Counted from the stretch's first letter, positions 1 through 8,171 are shown. The stretch is 42,404 nucleotides of DNA from Mucilaginibacter sp. (GCA_028288085.1 JAQBOK010000062.1:1-42404); one strand, 5' to 3'. Made by a program: numbers and translations. The notes: generated by a model from the sequence alone, not told the origin.

Positions 1-561
1 TATTCTAAGTGTATTGGGTGTGGCTATTGGTTTTGAGGGGAGATGTTTGAAAATAATTCTTACTAAAACATAAACCAGCGTAAATAGCAACAGCGCGGCA
101 ACGAACCAGAGCACGCCAAAATCGATCCAGTCGTCGTAGCCGCTTAGGAATTGTATAAAAGTGATGTGATGCCCTTTGCCGAAATAATAAACCAGGTAAT
201 TGAGTACCGGTCCGAAAATAAACGAGTAAAACACAAGGGGCAGGCCCAGTCTCATGAGCCTGTCTGCGGTAAATTTAGCGAGGCCTTTTTTATCATACGA
301 CGGCCCAATGAAATAAGCCGACAGGAAAAAGAATAATCCCATAAAGAAGGATTGGTTAACCGATACGAACATGATCATCGGGGCAAGCGCGCCGGCGAGT
401 GTTGTTTTTTGCACGTAATACCAGCCGCCAGTAGCACCGTAGGTGATAAAGGAGTGGTGCAGCACCACCAGCGAGGTCAGGATCACTTTAAGCCGGTCGA
501 TATAAACGATCTTGCTTTTGGGCTTTTCAATAAGCGCTGAGGTGAGGGTTTGGGTCGACAT
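1..561 (-). CDS. acyltransferase 3 family membrane protein (N-terminal part, cut by window edge)
   Basis: The minus strand is open from an ATG at 561 to the window edge, giving 187 codons without a stop. The start reads MSTQTLTSALIEKPKSKIVY, followed by an IDRLKVILTSLVVLHHSFITYG segment with an His-His pair, and then several hydrophobic segments (around residues 55-85, 105-130 and 150-170). This pattern (short cytosolic tail, R-L-K before the first membrane helix, His near its end) matches the acyltransferase 3 / OpgC-like family, which moves acyl groups onto sugars or envelope glycans at the inner membrane. Full-length members have about 350-400 residues, so roughly half is missing here. The substrate cannot be told. 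The next gene on the same strand (csbD-like) lies upstream and ends in its own terminator, so this gene is probably transcribed separately. Confidence 0.75.
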   Translation of the reverse strand, partial: MSTQTLTSALIEKPKSKIVYIDRLKVILTSLVVLHHSFITYGATGGWYYVQKTTLAGALAPMIMFVSVNQSFFMGLFFFLSAYFIGPSYDKKGLAKFTADRLMRLGLPLVFYSFIFGPVLNYLVYYFGKGHHITFIQFLSGYDDWIDFGVLWFVAALLLFTLVYVLVRIIFKHLPSKPIATPNTLRI

Positions 562-620
562 TAAATAATTGTGGTTATCTTTTATATAACTGACACCAAA
601 TTAGGTATAAAGTTGCATCC

Positions 621-647
621 AACAAAAAAGCCCTGTGTTTGCAGGGC
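621..647 (-). terminator. intrinsic terminator after csbD-like gene
   Basis: Read on the minus strand, GCCCTG and CAGGGC (642-647 and 630-635) form a perfect 6-bp stem with a 6-base loop and are followed directly by a run of six T. It lies 10 bases after the csbD-like stop codon and before the acyltransferase start. Confidence 0.85.
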
Positions 648-657
648 CTTTCTCTTT

Positions 658-843
658 TTATAAACTGTTGATCCATTTTACCAGGTCATCCCGACTCTTG
701 CCGGTTTTTTGCTGAAGTTTGCCTAAGAGCTCATCGTCTTTTCCTTCTTCGTGAATTAAGTCGTCATCTGTCAGATCGCCGTAGGCTTGTTTTATTTTGC
801 CCTTTGTCTCATTCCAGGCACCTTTTATTTGTAATTTATCCAT
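658..843 (-). CDS. CsbD family stress-response protein
   Basis: A small, soluble, highly charged protein of 61 residues. It opens with [20 protein letters not shown] and continues with a YGDLTDDDL segment, the hallmark of the CsbD-like family, whose members are induced by general stress but whose molecular role is unknown. The C-terminal half ([20 protein letters not shown]) matches the Bacteroidota and proteobacterial YjbJ-like version. There is no signal peptide or membrane segment. It is monocistronic, with a good intrinsic terminator directly downstream and a 187-base spacer upstream that holds no clear TAnnTTTG box. An alternative sigma factor promoter would fit a stress gene, but that is inference. 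Confidence 0.9.
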   Translation of the reverse strand: MDKLQIKGAWNETKGKIKQAYGDLTDDDLIHEEGKDDELLGKLQQKTGKSRDDLVKWINSL

Positions 844-1030
844 GATGTTTTTTATTTAAGATGTATTAATATAACATCCTTAAACACCATTTGGTTTTTT
901 AATTAGAGCATTGAATTGAATGGAGAAAACAAGAACTCTGCTTTATATTTTATGCAGACTTCCTTTTGTCGTATTGTAGCTTTATTTTCTAAATTATCTA
1001 CCATCCTGATTCTTGCCTCTTAGCTCTTTC

Positions 1031-2938
1031 TCAAAGAGCCCCCGCCTTAATTTCATCCACAATAGCCGGATCAAGCAGGGTACTGGTATCGCCCAAGTTG
1101 GCGGTATCACCTTCAGCGATCTTTCTTAATATACGGCGCATGATCTTTCCTGATCTCGTTTTTGGTAATCCTGTTACAAACTGTATTTTATCTGGCCTTG
1201 CAATAGCACCTATGATGCGTGCTACCGTCATCATGATATCCTTGCGGGTCAGTTCTTCGTCGCCATGTTTATTCGGACTCACTACAAAAGCATATACCCC
1301 TTGTCCTTTTATATCATGGGGGTAACCAACTACCGCTGATTCCACCACACTGCTGTGCATGTTGATGGCATTTTCCACTTCGGCAGTGCCAATGCGGTGT
1401 CCCGAAACATTCAGCACGTCATCAACCCTGCCGGTAATGCGGTAATAGCCATTTTCGTCGCGCTGACATCCATCGCCGGTAAAATATTTACCCGGATACG
1501 CCGAGAAGTAAGTTTGCCGGCACCGCTCATGGTCACCATACGTTGTGCGCAGCATTCCAGGCCATGGAAATTTGATACACAAATTACCATTTACACCATT
1601 ACCATCTATCTCTTTTCCATACTCATCAATTAAAACAGGTTGCACACCCGGCAATGGCAGGGTGGCATAGCTTGGTTTTGTTTTAGTAACTCCCGCAATA
1701 GGCGATATCATAATGCCGCCTGTCTCTGTTTGCCACCAGGTATCCACAATAGGGCAATTTTTATGGCCGATATTCTCATCAAACCAATGCCATGCTTCTT
1801 CGTTGATCGGCTCACCTACAGACCCTAATTTCTTTAATGAACTTAAGTCCTTGTTTTTTACCACTTCTGTACCGAAGCTCATTAACGAGCGGATAGCGGT
1901 AGGAGCGGTATATAAGATGTTTACTTTATATTCTTCAACAATTTCCCATAAACGTCCCGGATTAGGCCACGTAGGTATCCCCTCAAACATCAAGGTAGTG
2001 GCTCCCTGCGAAAGCGGCCCGTAAACAATATAAGAGTGGCCTGTTATCCAGCCGATATCGGCCGTGCAAAAAAATATTTCACCAGGATTGTACTGGAAAA
2101 CATTGGCAAAGGTGTAACCAGTATAAACCATATAGCCGCCGCAGGTATGTACCACGCCTTTAGGTTTGCCTGTTGAGCCCGACGTGTATAATATAAACAG
2201 CATATCCTCGGCATCCATTTCTTCAACAGGGCATTCAACATTGCCCTGTGTTTCTACTTTCTTTATTTCATCTTCCCACCACACATCCCGACCTTTGATC
2301 ATCGAAATAGGGGTACGGCTGCGGGTTAATACGATCACTGTTTTTACAGACGGACATTGCACAAGCGCATCGTCTATTACATTTTTTAGTGGGATATCTT
2401 TCGGCCCTCTGAAACCCCCATCGGCAGTGATCACAATATTACAAGTAGCATCCTGTATCCTGTCGGCAATAGATTGCGCAGAAAAGCCTCCAAACACTAC
2501 CGAATGAATAGCACCTATCCTCGCGCAGGCCAAAACAGCGATGGCCAGTTCGGGCACCATTGGCATATAGATACAAATCCTGTCGCCTTTTTTAGCGCCA
2601 TTATTTTTAAGCACATTGGCAAACTGGCAAACTTTTTCATATAGTTGGCGGTAGGTTAGCGTACGATGATGTTCCGTTGGATCATTAGGCTCCCATATAA
2701 TGGCGGGCTTATCACCTAGCTTTTCCAAATGGCGGTCAAGGCAGTTTTCTGTAATATTCAGTTTAGCCCCCTGGAACCATTTAATACTTGGTTCGGTAAA
2801 GTTCCACTCCAGTACTTTATCCCAGGGCTTGCGCCATTGGAAGTTGCCAGCTATATCGGCCCAAAATTCTTCAGGTTGTTCTACGCTTTTTTGATAGGCT
2901 TTCTGGTACTCGTCAAAGGAAGTGATCTTCATGCTCAT
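1031..2938 (-). CDS. acs: acetyl-CoA synthetase (AMP-forming)
   Basis: Activates acetate to acetyl-CoA in two steps (acetyl-AMP, then thioester), feeding acetate into central metabolism. The 635 residues are close to the usual length of about 650. The N-terminal ACAS_N domain is followed by the AMP-binding domain with the TSGSTGKPKG P-loop at about 252-261, the Acs-specific WWQTETGG motif in the central part, a YFTGDGCQRDENGYYRITGR hinge motif, and the C-terminal SGKIMRR motif near 596-602. The lysine there (about K598) is the residue normally acetylated by Pat-type enzymes and deacetylated by CobB. The start is ATG at 2938; a second ATG two codons later is equally usable. No partner gene is adjacent. 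A 7-bp hairpin (1023-1039) covers the stop codon but has no T-run after it. Confidence 0.97.
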   Translation of the reverse strand: MSMKITSFDEYQKAYQKSVEQPEEFWADIAGNFQWRKPWDKVLEWNFTEPSIKWFQGAKLNITENCLDRHLEKLGDKPAIIWEPNDPTEHHRTLTYRQLYEKVCQFANVLKNNGAKKGDRICIYMPMVPELAIAVLACARIGAIHSVVFGGFSAQSIADRIQDATCNIVITADGGFRGPKDIPLKNVIDDALVQCPSVKTVIVLTRSRTPISMIKGRDVWWEDEIKKVETQGNVECPVEEMDAEDMLFILYTSGSTGKPKGVVHTCGGYMVYTGYTFANVFQYNPGEIFFCTADIGWITGHSYIVYGPLSQGATTLMFEGIPTWPNPGRLWEIVEEYKVNILYTAPTAIRSLMSFGTEVVKNKDLSSLKKLGSVGEPINEEAWHWFDENIGHKNCPIVDTWWQTETGGIMISPIAGVTKTKPSYATLPLPGVQPVLIDEYGKEIDGNGVNGNLCIKFPWPGMLRTTYGDHERCRQTYFSAYPGKYFTGDGCQRDENGYYRITGRVDDVLNVSGHRIGTAEVENAINMHSSVVESAVVGYPHDIKGQGVYAFVVSPNKHGDEELTRKDIMMTVARIIGAIARPDKIQFVTGLPKTRSGKIMRRILRKIAEGDTANLGDTSTLLDPAIVDEIKAGAL

Positions 2939-3132
2939 GTTTTTAATGATAAATATTAATCGTTACTTAATGTGATATAGTTTCACTAAGCACAGCAGAA
3001 TATTTTCAATAGCTAAATTGGTGAGCGAAAATTAGCAATTTTCTGCTTAATGGGCTGTAACAAATTTTATATACAAGTAATTTGTAGCTTTTTTACCTTC
3101 ATAAATCTTTTTTGAAATATTTTAAAAACACT

Positions 3133-3164
3133 GTTGAATATTTGACTTAAAATCCTGATATTTG
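3133..3164 (+). promoter_or_regulatory. probable promoter of the rpmB operon
   Basis: GTTG at 3133-3136 is followed after 20 bases by GATATTTG at 3157-3164. The latter is one base from the Bacteroidota -7 consensus TAnnTTTG. The leader to the rpmB ATG at 3205 would be about 35-40 bases. This is a motif match only. Confidence 0.4.
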
Positions 3165-3204
3165 CAAACTCTTTAAGAAAAGGGATTGAATTAAATCGAT
3201 TGTC

Positions 3205-3438
3205 ATGTCAAGAATTTGTGATTTAACAGGAAAAGGTTCACTTGTAGGTAATAACGTTTCTAACTCGAATGTTAAAACCAAACGCAGGTTTCACCCAAAT
3301 TTAAAGCTGAAAAAGTTTTATATCCCTGAAGAAGATAAGTGGATCACTTTAAAAGTATCTACTTCTGCTGTGAAAACTATCAGCAAAAATGGTATAACCG
3401 CTTGTATCAACAAGTTTGTTAAAAAAGGATACATTTAA
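3205..3438 (+). CDS. rpmB: 50S ribosomal protein L28 (bL28)
   Basis: A 77-residue basic protein starting [20 protein letters not shown], with the [10 protein letters not shown] motif and the [21 protein letters not shown] core of bL28. It binds 23S rRNA in the large subunit. It has only single cysteines (positions 5 and 67), not the paired CxxC motifs of the zinc-binding form, so this is the zinc-independent form. It is the first gene of the order rpmB-rpmG-DUF4295-ftsY-rimO, an order I know from Bacteroidota genomes. A TAnnTTTG-like promoter lies 41 bases upstream, and a hairpin spacer separates it from rpmG. Confidence 0.97.
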   Translation: MSRICDLTGKGSLVGNNVSNSNVKTKRRFHPNLKLKKFYIPEEDKWITLKVSTSAVKTISKNGITACINKFVKKGYI

Positions 3439-3440
3439 TA

Positions 3441-3507
3441 GAGTTGCAAGTTGAATGTTATAAGCAGTATGCTTACTTCTTATAACCTACAACCTACAGC
3501 TTACAAC
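3441..3507 (+). repeat. hairpin spacer between rpmB and rpmG
   Basis: GTTATAAG (3457-3464) and CTTATAAC (3479-3486) form a perfect 8-bp inverted repeat with a 14-base loop. It is flanked outside by GTTGCAAGTTG-like and CTTACAAC-like arms that partly pair. The spacer resembles the next one (3704-3777) and ends in the same A-rich ACATAAAA..TAAG before the ATG. Confidence 0.75.
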
Positions 3508-3518
3508 ATAAAAATAAG

Positions 3519-3701
3519 ATGGCAAAAAAAGGTAACAGGGTTCAGGTAATACTAGAGTGCACCGAGCATAAGGAAAGCGGACTGCCAGGCATGTCTCGTT
3601 ACATTACCACCAAGAACAAGAAAAATACTACTGAAAGACTGGAAATGAGGAAATTCAACCCGGTTTTAAGGAAAGTAACAGTTCACAAAGAAATTAAATA
3701 A
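3519..3701 (+). CDS. rpmG: 50S ribosomal protein L33 (bL33)
   Basis: A 60-residue basic protein. It starts [20 protein letters not shown] and continues with [14 protein letters not shown] and [12 protein letters not shown], the conserved core of bL33 that sits near the E site of the large subunit. Only one cysteine (14) is present where zinc-binding relatives have two CxxC pairs, so this is the zinc-free type, like the neighbouring bL28. The start is ATG with an A-rich upstream stretch and no Shine-Dalgarno motif, as is usual in Bacteroidota. Hairpin-forming spacers sit on both sides of the gene. Confidence 0.97.
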   Translation: MAKKGNRVQVILECTEHKESGLPGMSRYITTKNKKNTTERLEMRKFNPVLRKVTVHKEIK

Positions 3702-3703
3702 TT

Positions 3704-3777
3704 AGTTGATTAAGTTGTGGGTTGTAAGTTGCAGTATGTAGCATACAACGTTCAACTTACAACTCATAACATAAAAT
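3704..3777 (+). repeat. hairpin spacer between rpmG and the DUF4295 gene
   Basis: GTTGTAAGTTG (3721-3731) and CAACTTACAAC (3753-3763) form a perfect 11-bp stem. A second perfect stem, GTATG (3734-3738) with CATAC (3742-3746), sits inside it. The stretch 3711-3731 is identical in reverse complement to 6775-6795 inside bshC. No T-run follows, so it is not a simple terminator. Confidence 0.85.
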
Positions 3778-3780
3778 AAG

Positions 3781-3945
3781 ATGGCAAAGAAAGTAGTTGC
3801 AACCTTAAAAACAGGTAAAGGCAAAGAATATTCAAAAGTGATCACTATGGTGAAATCACCAAAAACCGGTGCTTACTCTTTTAAAGAAATAATCGTACAT
3901 AACGACCACGTTAAGGATGCGATTAGTTCTGTTAAAGGTCAGTAA
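3781..3945 (+). CDS. DUF4295 family small ribosome-associated protein
   Basis: A short gene of 54 codons plus stop, starting MAKKVVATLKTGKGKEYSKV and ending KDAISSVKGQ. It is a very basic protein with an N-terminus similar to bL33 (MAKK..). The length, charge and position right after rpmB and rpmG match DUF4295, a family restricted to Bacteroidota. From memory, the Flavobacterium johnsoniae ribosome structure described a Bacteroidota-specific large-subunit protein named bL38, and DUF4295 is my candidate for it; this assignment should be confirmed. It shares the upstream ACATAAAATAAG sequence with rpmG and is followed by an intrinsic terminator, so it closes the ribosomal-protein transcript. 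Confidence 0.9.
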   Translation: MAKKVVATLKTGKGKEYSKVITMVKSPKTGAYSFKEIIVHNDHVKDAISSVKGQ

Positions 3946-3966
3946 TTTATTCCGGGTAAGAATATT

Positions 3967-4000
3967 AAAGCCGTCTTGTATACACGAGAGGGCTTTTTTT
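3967..4000 (+). terminator. intrinsic terminator after rpmB-rpmG-DUF4295
   Basis: AAAGCC (3967-3972) pairs with GGCTTT (3991-3996). After one G-G mismatch, TCTTGT (3974-3979) pairs with ACGAGA (3984-3989) around an ATAC loop. A run of seven T starts at 3994. ftsY therefore probably has its own promoter. Confidence 0.85.
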
Positions 4001-4081
4001 ATTAGCCTCAGCCCAGCCCACTCAGGAGTAGAGCGGGTGAAGCAGGAGTAGTTTAAACTTTTACATTTAAAAGCACTTAAT

Positions 4082-4119
4082 CATCTGCATATTTGCACAT
4101 CCACACATCTGCACATTTA
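4082..4119 (+). repeat. GCACAT-type intergenic repeat upstream of ftsY
   Basis: Repeated short units (ATCTGCATATTTGCACATCC, then ACACATCTGCACATTTAA) end 4 bases before the ftsY ATG. The same sequence type, in the same orientation relative to the gene, precedes the starts at 30956 (minus) and 31116 (plus). It contains CATATTTG, one base from a -7 box. Confidence 0.7.
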
Positions 4120-4123
4120 AGTT

Positions 4124-5089
4124 ATGGGATTATTTGATTTTTTTAAAAAGAAGGAAAGCACACCGCAGGAACAGCAGGCGCTGGATACCGGTTTAGAAAA
4201 AACAAAGGATAACTTTTTTTCAAAGATAACTAAAGTTGTTGCCGGTAAATCAACCGTTGATGATGATGTGCTTGATGACCTGGAAGAAGTGCTGGTAACC
4301 TCGGATGTGGGCGTAAGTACCACATTAAAGATCATCAAACGCATACAGGATCGCGTGGCCCGCGATAAATATGTAGGTACTTCGGAACTAAACAACCTGC
4401 TTCGCGATGAGGTACAAAGCTTACTGGCCGAAAATAACAGTAACGATTTTACCAATTTCGAATATGGCAGCCATAAGCCTTATGTGATTATGGTTGTTGG
4501 CGTTAATGGTGTAGGTAAAACTACCACCATAGGCAAACTGGCACATAAACTGAAACAGGCCGGTAACAAAGTGGTGATAGGGGCGGCTGATACTTTCCGT
4601 GCAGCGGCTGTTGAGCAGATACAGTTATGGGGCGATCGTGTAGGAGTAAGGGTAGTAGCGCAGGCAATGGGTTCAGACCCCGCGTCGGTTGCTTTTGATA
4701 CCCTGCGTTCGGCGGTTGCCAATGGTGATGATGTGGCTATTATAGACACCGCTGGCCGATTACATAATAAAGTTGGCCTGATGAATGAGCTAACCAAGAT
4801 TAAAAATGTAATGGAGAAGGTAGTGCCGGGAGCGCCGCATGAGATATTGCTTGTGCTGGATGCATCTACCGGGCAAAATGCTATAGAGCAATGCAAACAA
4901 TTTACAGAAGCCACGGCAGTTAACGCCCTGGCATTAACCAAACTGGACGGCACAGCCAAAGGCGGAGTGGTAATAGGTATATCAGATCAATTTAGGATAC
5001 CGGTAAAATATATAGGCGTTGGCGAAGGCGTGGATCATTTGCAATTATTTGATCGTAAGGCTTTTGTGGATTCACTTTTTAAACAATAG
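4124..5089 (+). CDS. ftsY: signal recognition particle receptor FtsY
   Basis: An SRP-receptor GTPase that docks ribosome-nascent chain-SRP complexes at the inner membrane. Its 321 residues comprise a short N-terminal region starting MGLFDFFKKKE (a basic, amphipathic membrane-contact segment) and the NG domain. The P-loop GVNGVGKTTT spans about 126-135, DTFRAAA is near 156-162, DTAGR is at 208-212 and TKLDG is at 272-276. The long acidic A domain of E. coli FtsY is absent, as in many Bacteroidota. It is followed at 96 bases by rimO, with a dispersed hairpin repeat in the gap. A GCACAT-type repeat lies immediately upstream. Confidence 0.97.
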   Translation: MGLFDFFKKKESTPQEQQALDTGLEKTKDNFFSKITKVVAGKSTVDDDVLDDLEEVLVTSDVGVSTTLKIIKRIQDRVARDKYVGTSELNNLLRDEVQSLLAENNSNDFTNFEYGSHKPYVIMVVGVNGVGKTTTIGKLAHKLKQAGNKVVIGAADTFRAAAVEQIQLWGDRVGVRVVAQAMGSDPASVAFDTLRSAVANGDDVAIIDTAGRLHNKVGLMNELTKIKNVMEKVVPGAPHEILLVLDASTGQNAIEQCKQFTEATAVNALALTKLDGTAKGGVVIGISDQFRIPVKYIGVGEGVDHLQLFDRKAFVDSLFKQ

Positions 5090-5095
5090 GCCCCA

Positions 5096-5163
5096 CCCTC
5101 CGGCAGGGAGGGCTAAAAACAAGCATTTAAAAGTTTCCCCTACCGGGGGAGATTTAGAGGGGG
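5096..5163 (+). repeat. dispersed hairpin repeat, copy A (ftsY-rimO spacer)
   Basis: Two adjacent parts. CCCTCC (5096-5101) and GGAGGG (5107-5112) form a perfect 6-bp stem. The block AAGTTTCCCCTACCGGGGGA at 5131-5150 leads into GATTTAGAGGGGG (5151-5163). The second block is related to 16381-16413 and, in inverse orientation, to 40522-40553. Confidence 0.7.
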
Positions 5164-5185
5164 TAAATGAGGGAGATAAGATTCA

Positions 5186-6520
5186 ATGAGGACAAAATCA
5201 ATTAATAAACCAACTATAATTCATAAGCCACGTGTAAATGTGATTACGTTAGGCTGTTCTAAAAATACCTACGATTCGGAAGTATTAATGGGTCAGCTTA
5301 AGGGAAATCTTTTTGATGTGGTGCATGAGGCAGAGCAAGTACGCAACGATGATATAATCGTGATAAATACCTGTGGTTTTATTGATAATGCCAAACAGGA
5401 ATCCATAGATACCATCCTTCAATACAGCGAACTTAAAGAACAGGGAAAAGTAGGAAAAGTGATTGTTACCGGTTGCTTATCTGAACGTTATAAACCCGAG
5501 CTGGAAGCTGAGATAACCAATGTGGATGCTTATTTTGGTACCAACGATCTCCAAAACCTCCTAAGCACTTTAGGTGCCAACTATCGCCACGAATTAATAG
5601 GTGAGCGCTTATTAACAACTCCTTCACATTTTGCTTATTTTAAAATTGCCGAAGGTTGTAACCGCCCGTGCTCGTTTTGTGCCATTCCTTTAATGCGGGG
5701 CAAACACGTAACCAAACCAATAGATGAGTTGGTTAAAGAGGCACAATACCTGGCCAAAAATGGCACCAAAGAATTAATACTGATCGCTCAGGATCTTACT
5801 TATTATGGTTTGGATCTTTATGGTAAACGTAACCTGGACGAATTATTGCGCCGTATTTCGGATGTGAATGGGATTGAGTGGATTCGTCTGCAATATGCTT
5901 ATCCATCTGGTTTCCCGATGGAGATACTGGATGCGATGAATGAGCGCGAAAATATCTGTAAGTACATGGATATGCCGTTGCAGCACATCAGCGATAATAT
6001 GCTGAAATCCATGCGCCGTGGCATTACCAAACAAAAAACTATCGACCTGGTCAACACCATCCGTGATAAAGTGCCGGGTATTGCCATGCGAACTACACTG
6101 ATCACCGGCTATCCCGGAGAAACCCAACAGGATTTTGAAGAAATGCAGCAATGGGTTGAGGAAACCAAATTTGACCGTTTAGGATGTTTCACTTACTCAC
6201 ATGAGGAAAAAACGCATGCTCATTCTTTAATTGATGATGTGCCCGATGAGGTAAAACAGCAACGTGCCGATGCTATTATGGAAATACAGCAAGGTATTTC
6301 TTTTGATAAGAACCAGGAAAAAATAGGCAATACTTATAAAGTACTTATTGATAAAAAGGACGGCAATTACTTTGTTGGCCGCACAGAATTTGATTCTCCC
6401 GAAGTAGATAATGAGGTGTTAATTGATGCCAGCAAGCATTATGCAACCATTGGCAGCTTTGTTAATGTAAAAATTGATAGTGCCGAAGACTTTGACCTTT
6501 ATGGACAAATTGTAAAATAA
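5186..6520 (+). CDS. rimO: ribosomal protein S12 methylthiotransferase RimO
   Basis: A radical-SAM enzyme that adds a methylthio group to the conserved aspartate of ribosomal protein uS12. Domains in order: UPF0004/MTTase N-terminal domain with cysteines 24 (LGCSKNTYDSE), 63 (NTCGF) and 97 (TGCLSE) for the auxiliary 4Fe-4S cluster; the radical-SAM core with C158, C162 and C165 in EGCNRPCSFCAIP; and a C-terminal TRAM domain from about 380. The LGCSKN(x)YDSE and CAIP..RG variants favour RimO over MiaB. The 444 residues are the usual length. The Met start at 5186 follows an A/T-rich stretch. It forms a translation-linked run with rpmB, rpmG and ftsY. Confidence 0.96.
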   Translation: MRTKSINKPTIIHKPRVNVITLGCSKNTYDSEVLMGQLKGNLFDVVHEAEQVRNDDIIVINTCGFIDNAKQESIDTILQYSELKEQGKVGKVIVTGCLSERYKPELEAEITNVDAYFGTNDLQNLLSTLGANYRHELIGERLLTTPSHFAYFKIAEGCNRPCSFCAIPLMRGKHVTKPIDELVKEAQYLAKNGTKELILIAQDLTYYGLDLYGKRNLDELLRRISDVNGIEWIRLQYAYPSGFPMEILDAMNERENICKYMDMPLQHISDNMLKSMRRGITKQKTIDLVNTIRDKVPGIAMRTTLITGYPGETQQDFEEMQQWVEETKFDRLGCFTYSHEEKTHAHSLIDDVPDEVKQQRADAIMEIQQGISFDKNQEKIGNTYKVLIDKKDGNYFVGRTEFDSPEVDNEVLIDASKHYATIGSFVNVKIDSAEDFDLYGQIVK

Positions 6521-6554
6521 ATGAAGTTTATAGTGCATTTAGGGTTAATGATTT

Positions 6555-6562
6555 TACATTTG
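6555..6562 (+). promoter_or_regulatory. -7 promoter box 5 bases before bshC
   Basis: TACATTTG matches the TAnnTTTG consensus exactly. Only five bases separate it from the bshC ATG at 6568, so a transcript from here would be almost leaderless. No clear -33 TTG was found at the expected distance. Confidence 0.35.
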
Positions 6563-6567
6563 AACCA

Positions 6568-8169
6568 ATGGATGCCGCTTGTATAAACTATAAAGAAACC
6601 GGATTTTTTTCTAACACGGTTATTGATTACCTGGAAGATAAACCTGAACTAAAGCAGTTTTATAGTCAGCGACCGGATTTGGAGGGCTTTAAAGCGTTGC
6701 TTCAAAACAAAAAAGTAACAGGCGATCGCAATTTGCTTGCCAAGGTATTAACAAATCAATACCAGGCAATCTCACAACTTACAACCCACAACTTACCACA
6801 AGTTTTGGATAATATTAATCTGCTCAAATCCCCAAAAACCTATACAATTACCACGGGGCACCAGCTTAATATTTTTGGAGGCCCTTTGTATTTTATTTAT
6901 AAAATTGTTACCGGTATAAAGCTGGCAAAACAATTAAAAGAGGCTTTTCCTGATAAAAATTTTGTCCCTGTTTACTGGATGGCGTCCGAAGATCACGATT
7001 TTGCAGAGATAAATTATACCAATATTGGTGGTAAAAAAGTGCATTGGTGGTACGAAGCATCAGGTGCAACCGGCCGCATTAACCCGGATACCATGCGCCA
7101 GGCACTTAATCAATATAAAGGTGTGTTGGGAATGGAACACCACGCCCATGAACTTGCTGAAATAGTGGAAACGGCTTATACCAAATTCGATAGGCTGGCC
7201 GATGCTACGCGATACATGGTAAATGCCTTATTTGGCCAATATGGCCTGGTGATTATTGACGCAGACGATCATCAGCTAAAGCAGCAATTCGCCGGAATAA
7301 TGGAGCGGGATATAATTGAGCAAAACAGCTTTAAAAACATTATTGCTACTAATGAACAATTAGTGGAATTGGGTGTGCATATACAGGTAAACCCCCGCGA
7401 GATCAATTTCTTTTACCTGGTAGATGGACTGCGCGAGCGTCTTGTTTTTGAGGATAATATTTACAAAGTTCTGAATACAGAACTTAGTTTCTCAGAAGAA
7501 GAATTAAAAAAAGAGATTGGTACTTATCCGGAACGTTTCAGTCCCAATGTGGTGATGCGCCCACTATACCAGGAATATATTTTACCCAATATAGCTTATG
7601 TTGGCGGTGGTGCGGAAGTAGTTTACTGGTTGGAGCTAAAATCAAATTTTGATCAGTATAAGGTTGATTTTCCCATATTAATTCTGCGTAATTCAGGCCT
7701 CATCATTCCGAAACAACCAGCCTCCAAAATAGCCAGGATGGAACTGGAGATAGGCGAGCTTTTTAAACCCATCGATACTATTAAAAGCGAATGGGTTAAA
7801 AAACATAGTGAACACGAATTATCCCTTAGAGAAGAAAGGCGGGAACTGCAGCATATTTTCGAAAAGATAAGACTGCGATCATTCAAGATCGACCCAACCC
7901 TTGCACCATCTGCCGGTGCTGTGCAAACAAGGCTGGAGCATGCTATTAACAACCTCGAAAAGAAACTGGTTAAGGCCGAAAAGAAAAATTATCATACCCG
8001 TTTAGAACAGATAGATCATATTAAAGGTGATCTCTTCCCAAAAGAAAGCTTGCAGGAACGAAGCGAAAATTTCGGCTTATTCTATGTGAAATGGGGCCAG
8101 CATTTTATTGATGAACTCATCCGAAATTTTGAACCGCTGGACTTTAAATTTACAGTATTGACGGAATAA
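6568..8169 (+). CDS. bshC: bacillithiol biosynthesis cysteine-adding enzyme BshC
   Basis: The putative last enzyme of bacillithiol synthesis, adding cysteine to glucosaminyl-malate in the cytosol. Its 533 residues are close to the family length of about 540. Recognisable family segments are TITTGHQLNIFGGPLYFIYK (about 91-110), VPVYWMASEDHDFAEINY (about 131-148), and YVGGGAEVVYWLELKSNF followed by FPILILRNSG in the second half. A coiled-coil segment rich in E, K and R follows at about 390-500. A stretch encoding roughly SQLTTHNLP (about residues 70-78) contains 21 bases identical to the rpmG downstream hairpin spacer in reverse complement, which may be a repeat-derived insertion. bshA and bshB are not in this window. 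The next gene starts 2 bases after the stop. Confidence 0.93.
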   Translation: MDAACINYKETGFFSNTVIDYLEDKPELKQFYSQRPDLEGFKALLQNKKVTGDRNLLAKVLTNQYQAISQLTTHNLPQVLDNINLLKSPKTYTITTGHQLNIFGGPLYFIYKIVTGIKLAKQLKEAFPDKNFVPVYWMASEDHDFAEINYTNIGGKKVHWWYEASGATGRINPDTMRQALNQYKGVLGMEHHAHELAEIVETAYTKFDRLADATRYMVNALFGQYGLVIIDADDHQLKQQFAGIMERDIIEQNSFKNIIATNEQLVELGVHIQVNPREINFFYLVDGLRERLVFEDNIYKVLNTELSFSEEELKKEIGTYPERFSPNVVMRPLYQEYILPNIAYVGGGAEVVYWLELKSNFDQYKVDFPILILRNSGLIIPKQPASKIARMELEIGELFKPIDTIKSEWVKKHSEHELSLREERRELQHIFEKIRLRSFKIDPTLAPSAGAVQTRLEHAINNLEKKLVKAEKKNYHTRLEQIDHIKGDLFPKESLQERSENFGLFYVKWGQHFIDELIRNFEPLDFKFTVLTE

Positions 8170-8171
8170 AA

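Noticed and set aside
1023..1039. Perfect 7-bp hairpin (GCTCTTT/AAAGAGC) at the acs stop codon as a terminator
   Set aside because: There is no T-run after it on the minus strand, so intrinsic termination is not supported.
2166..2507. Open frame of 113 codons opposite acs, and similar long frames opposite ftsY (4480-4959) and the GH20 gene (29539-29946)
   Set aside because: They lie antisense to strongly conserved genes, have no family resemblance, no promoter and Cys/Ser-rich shadow composition.
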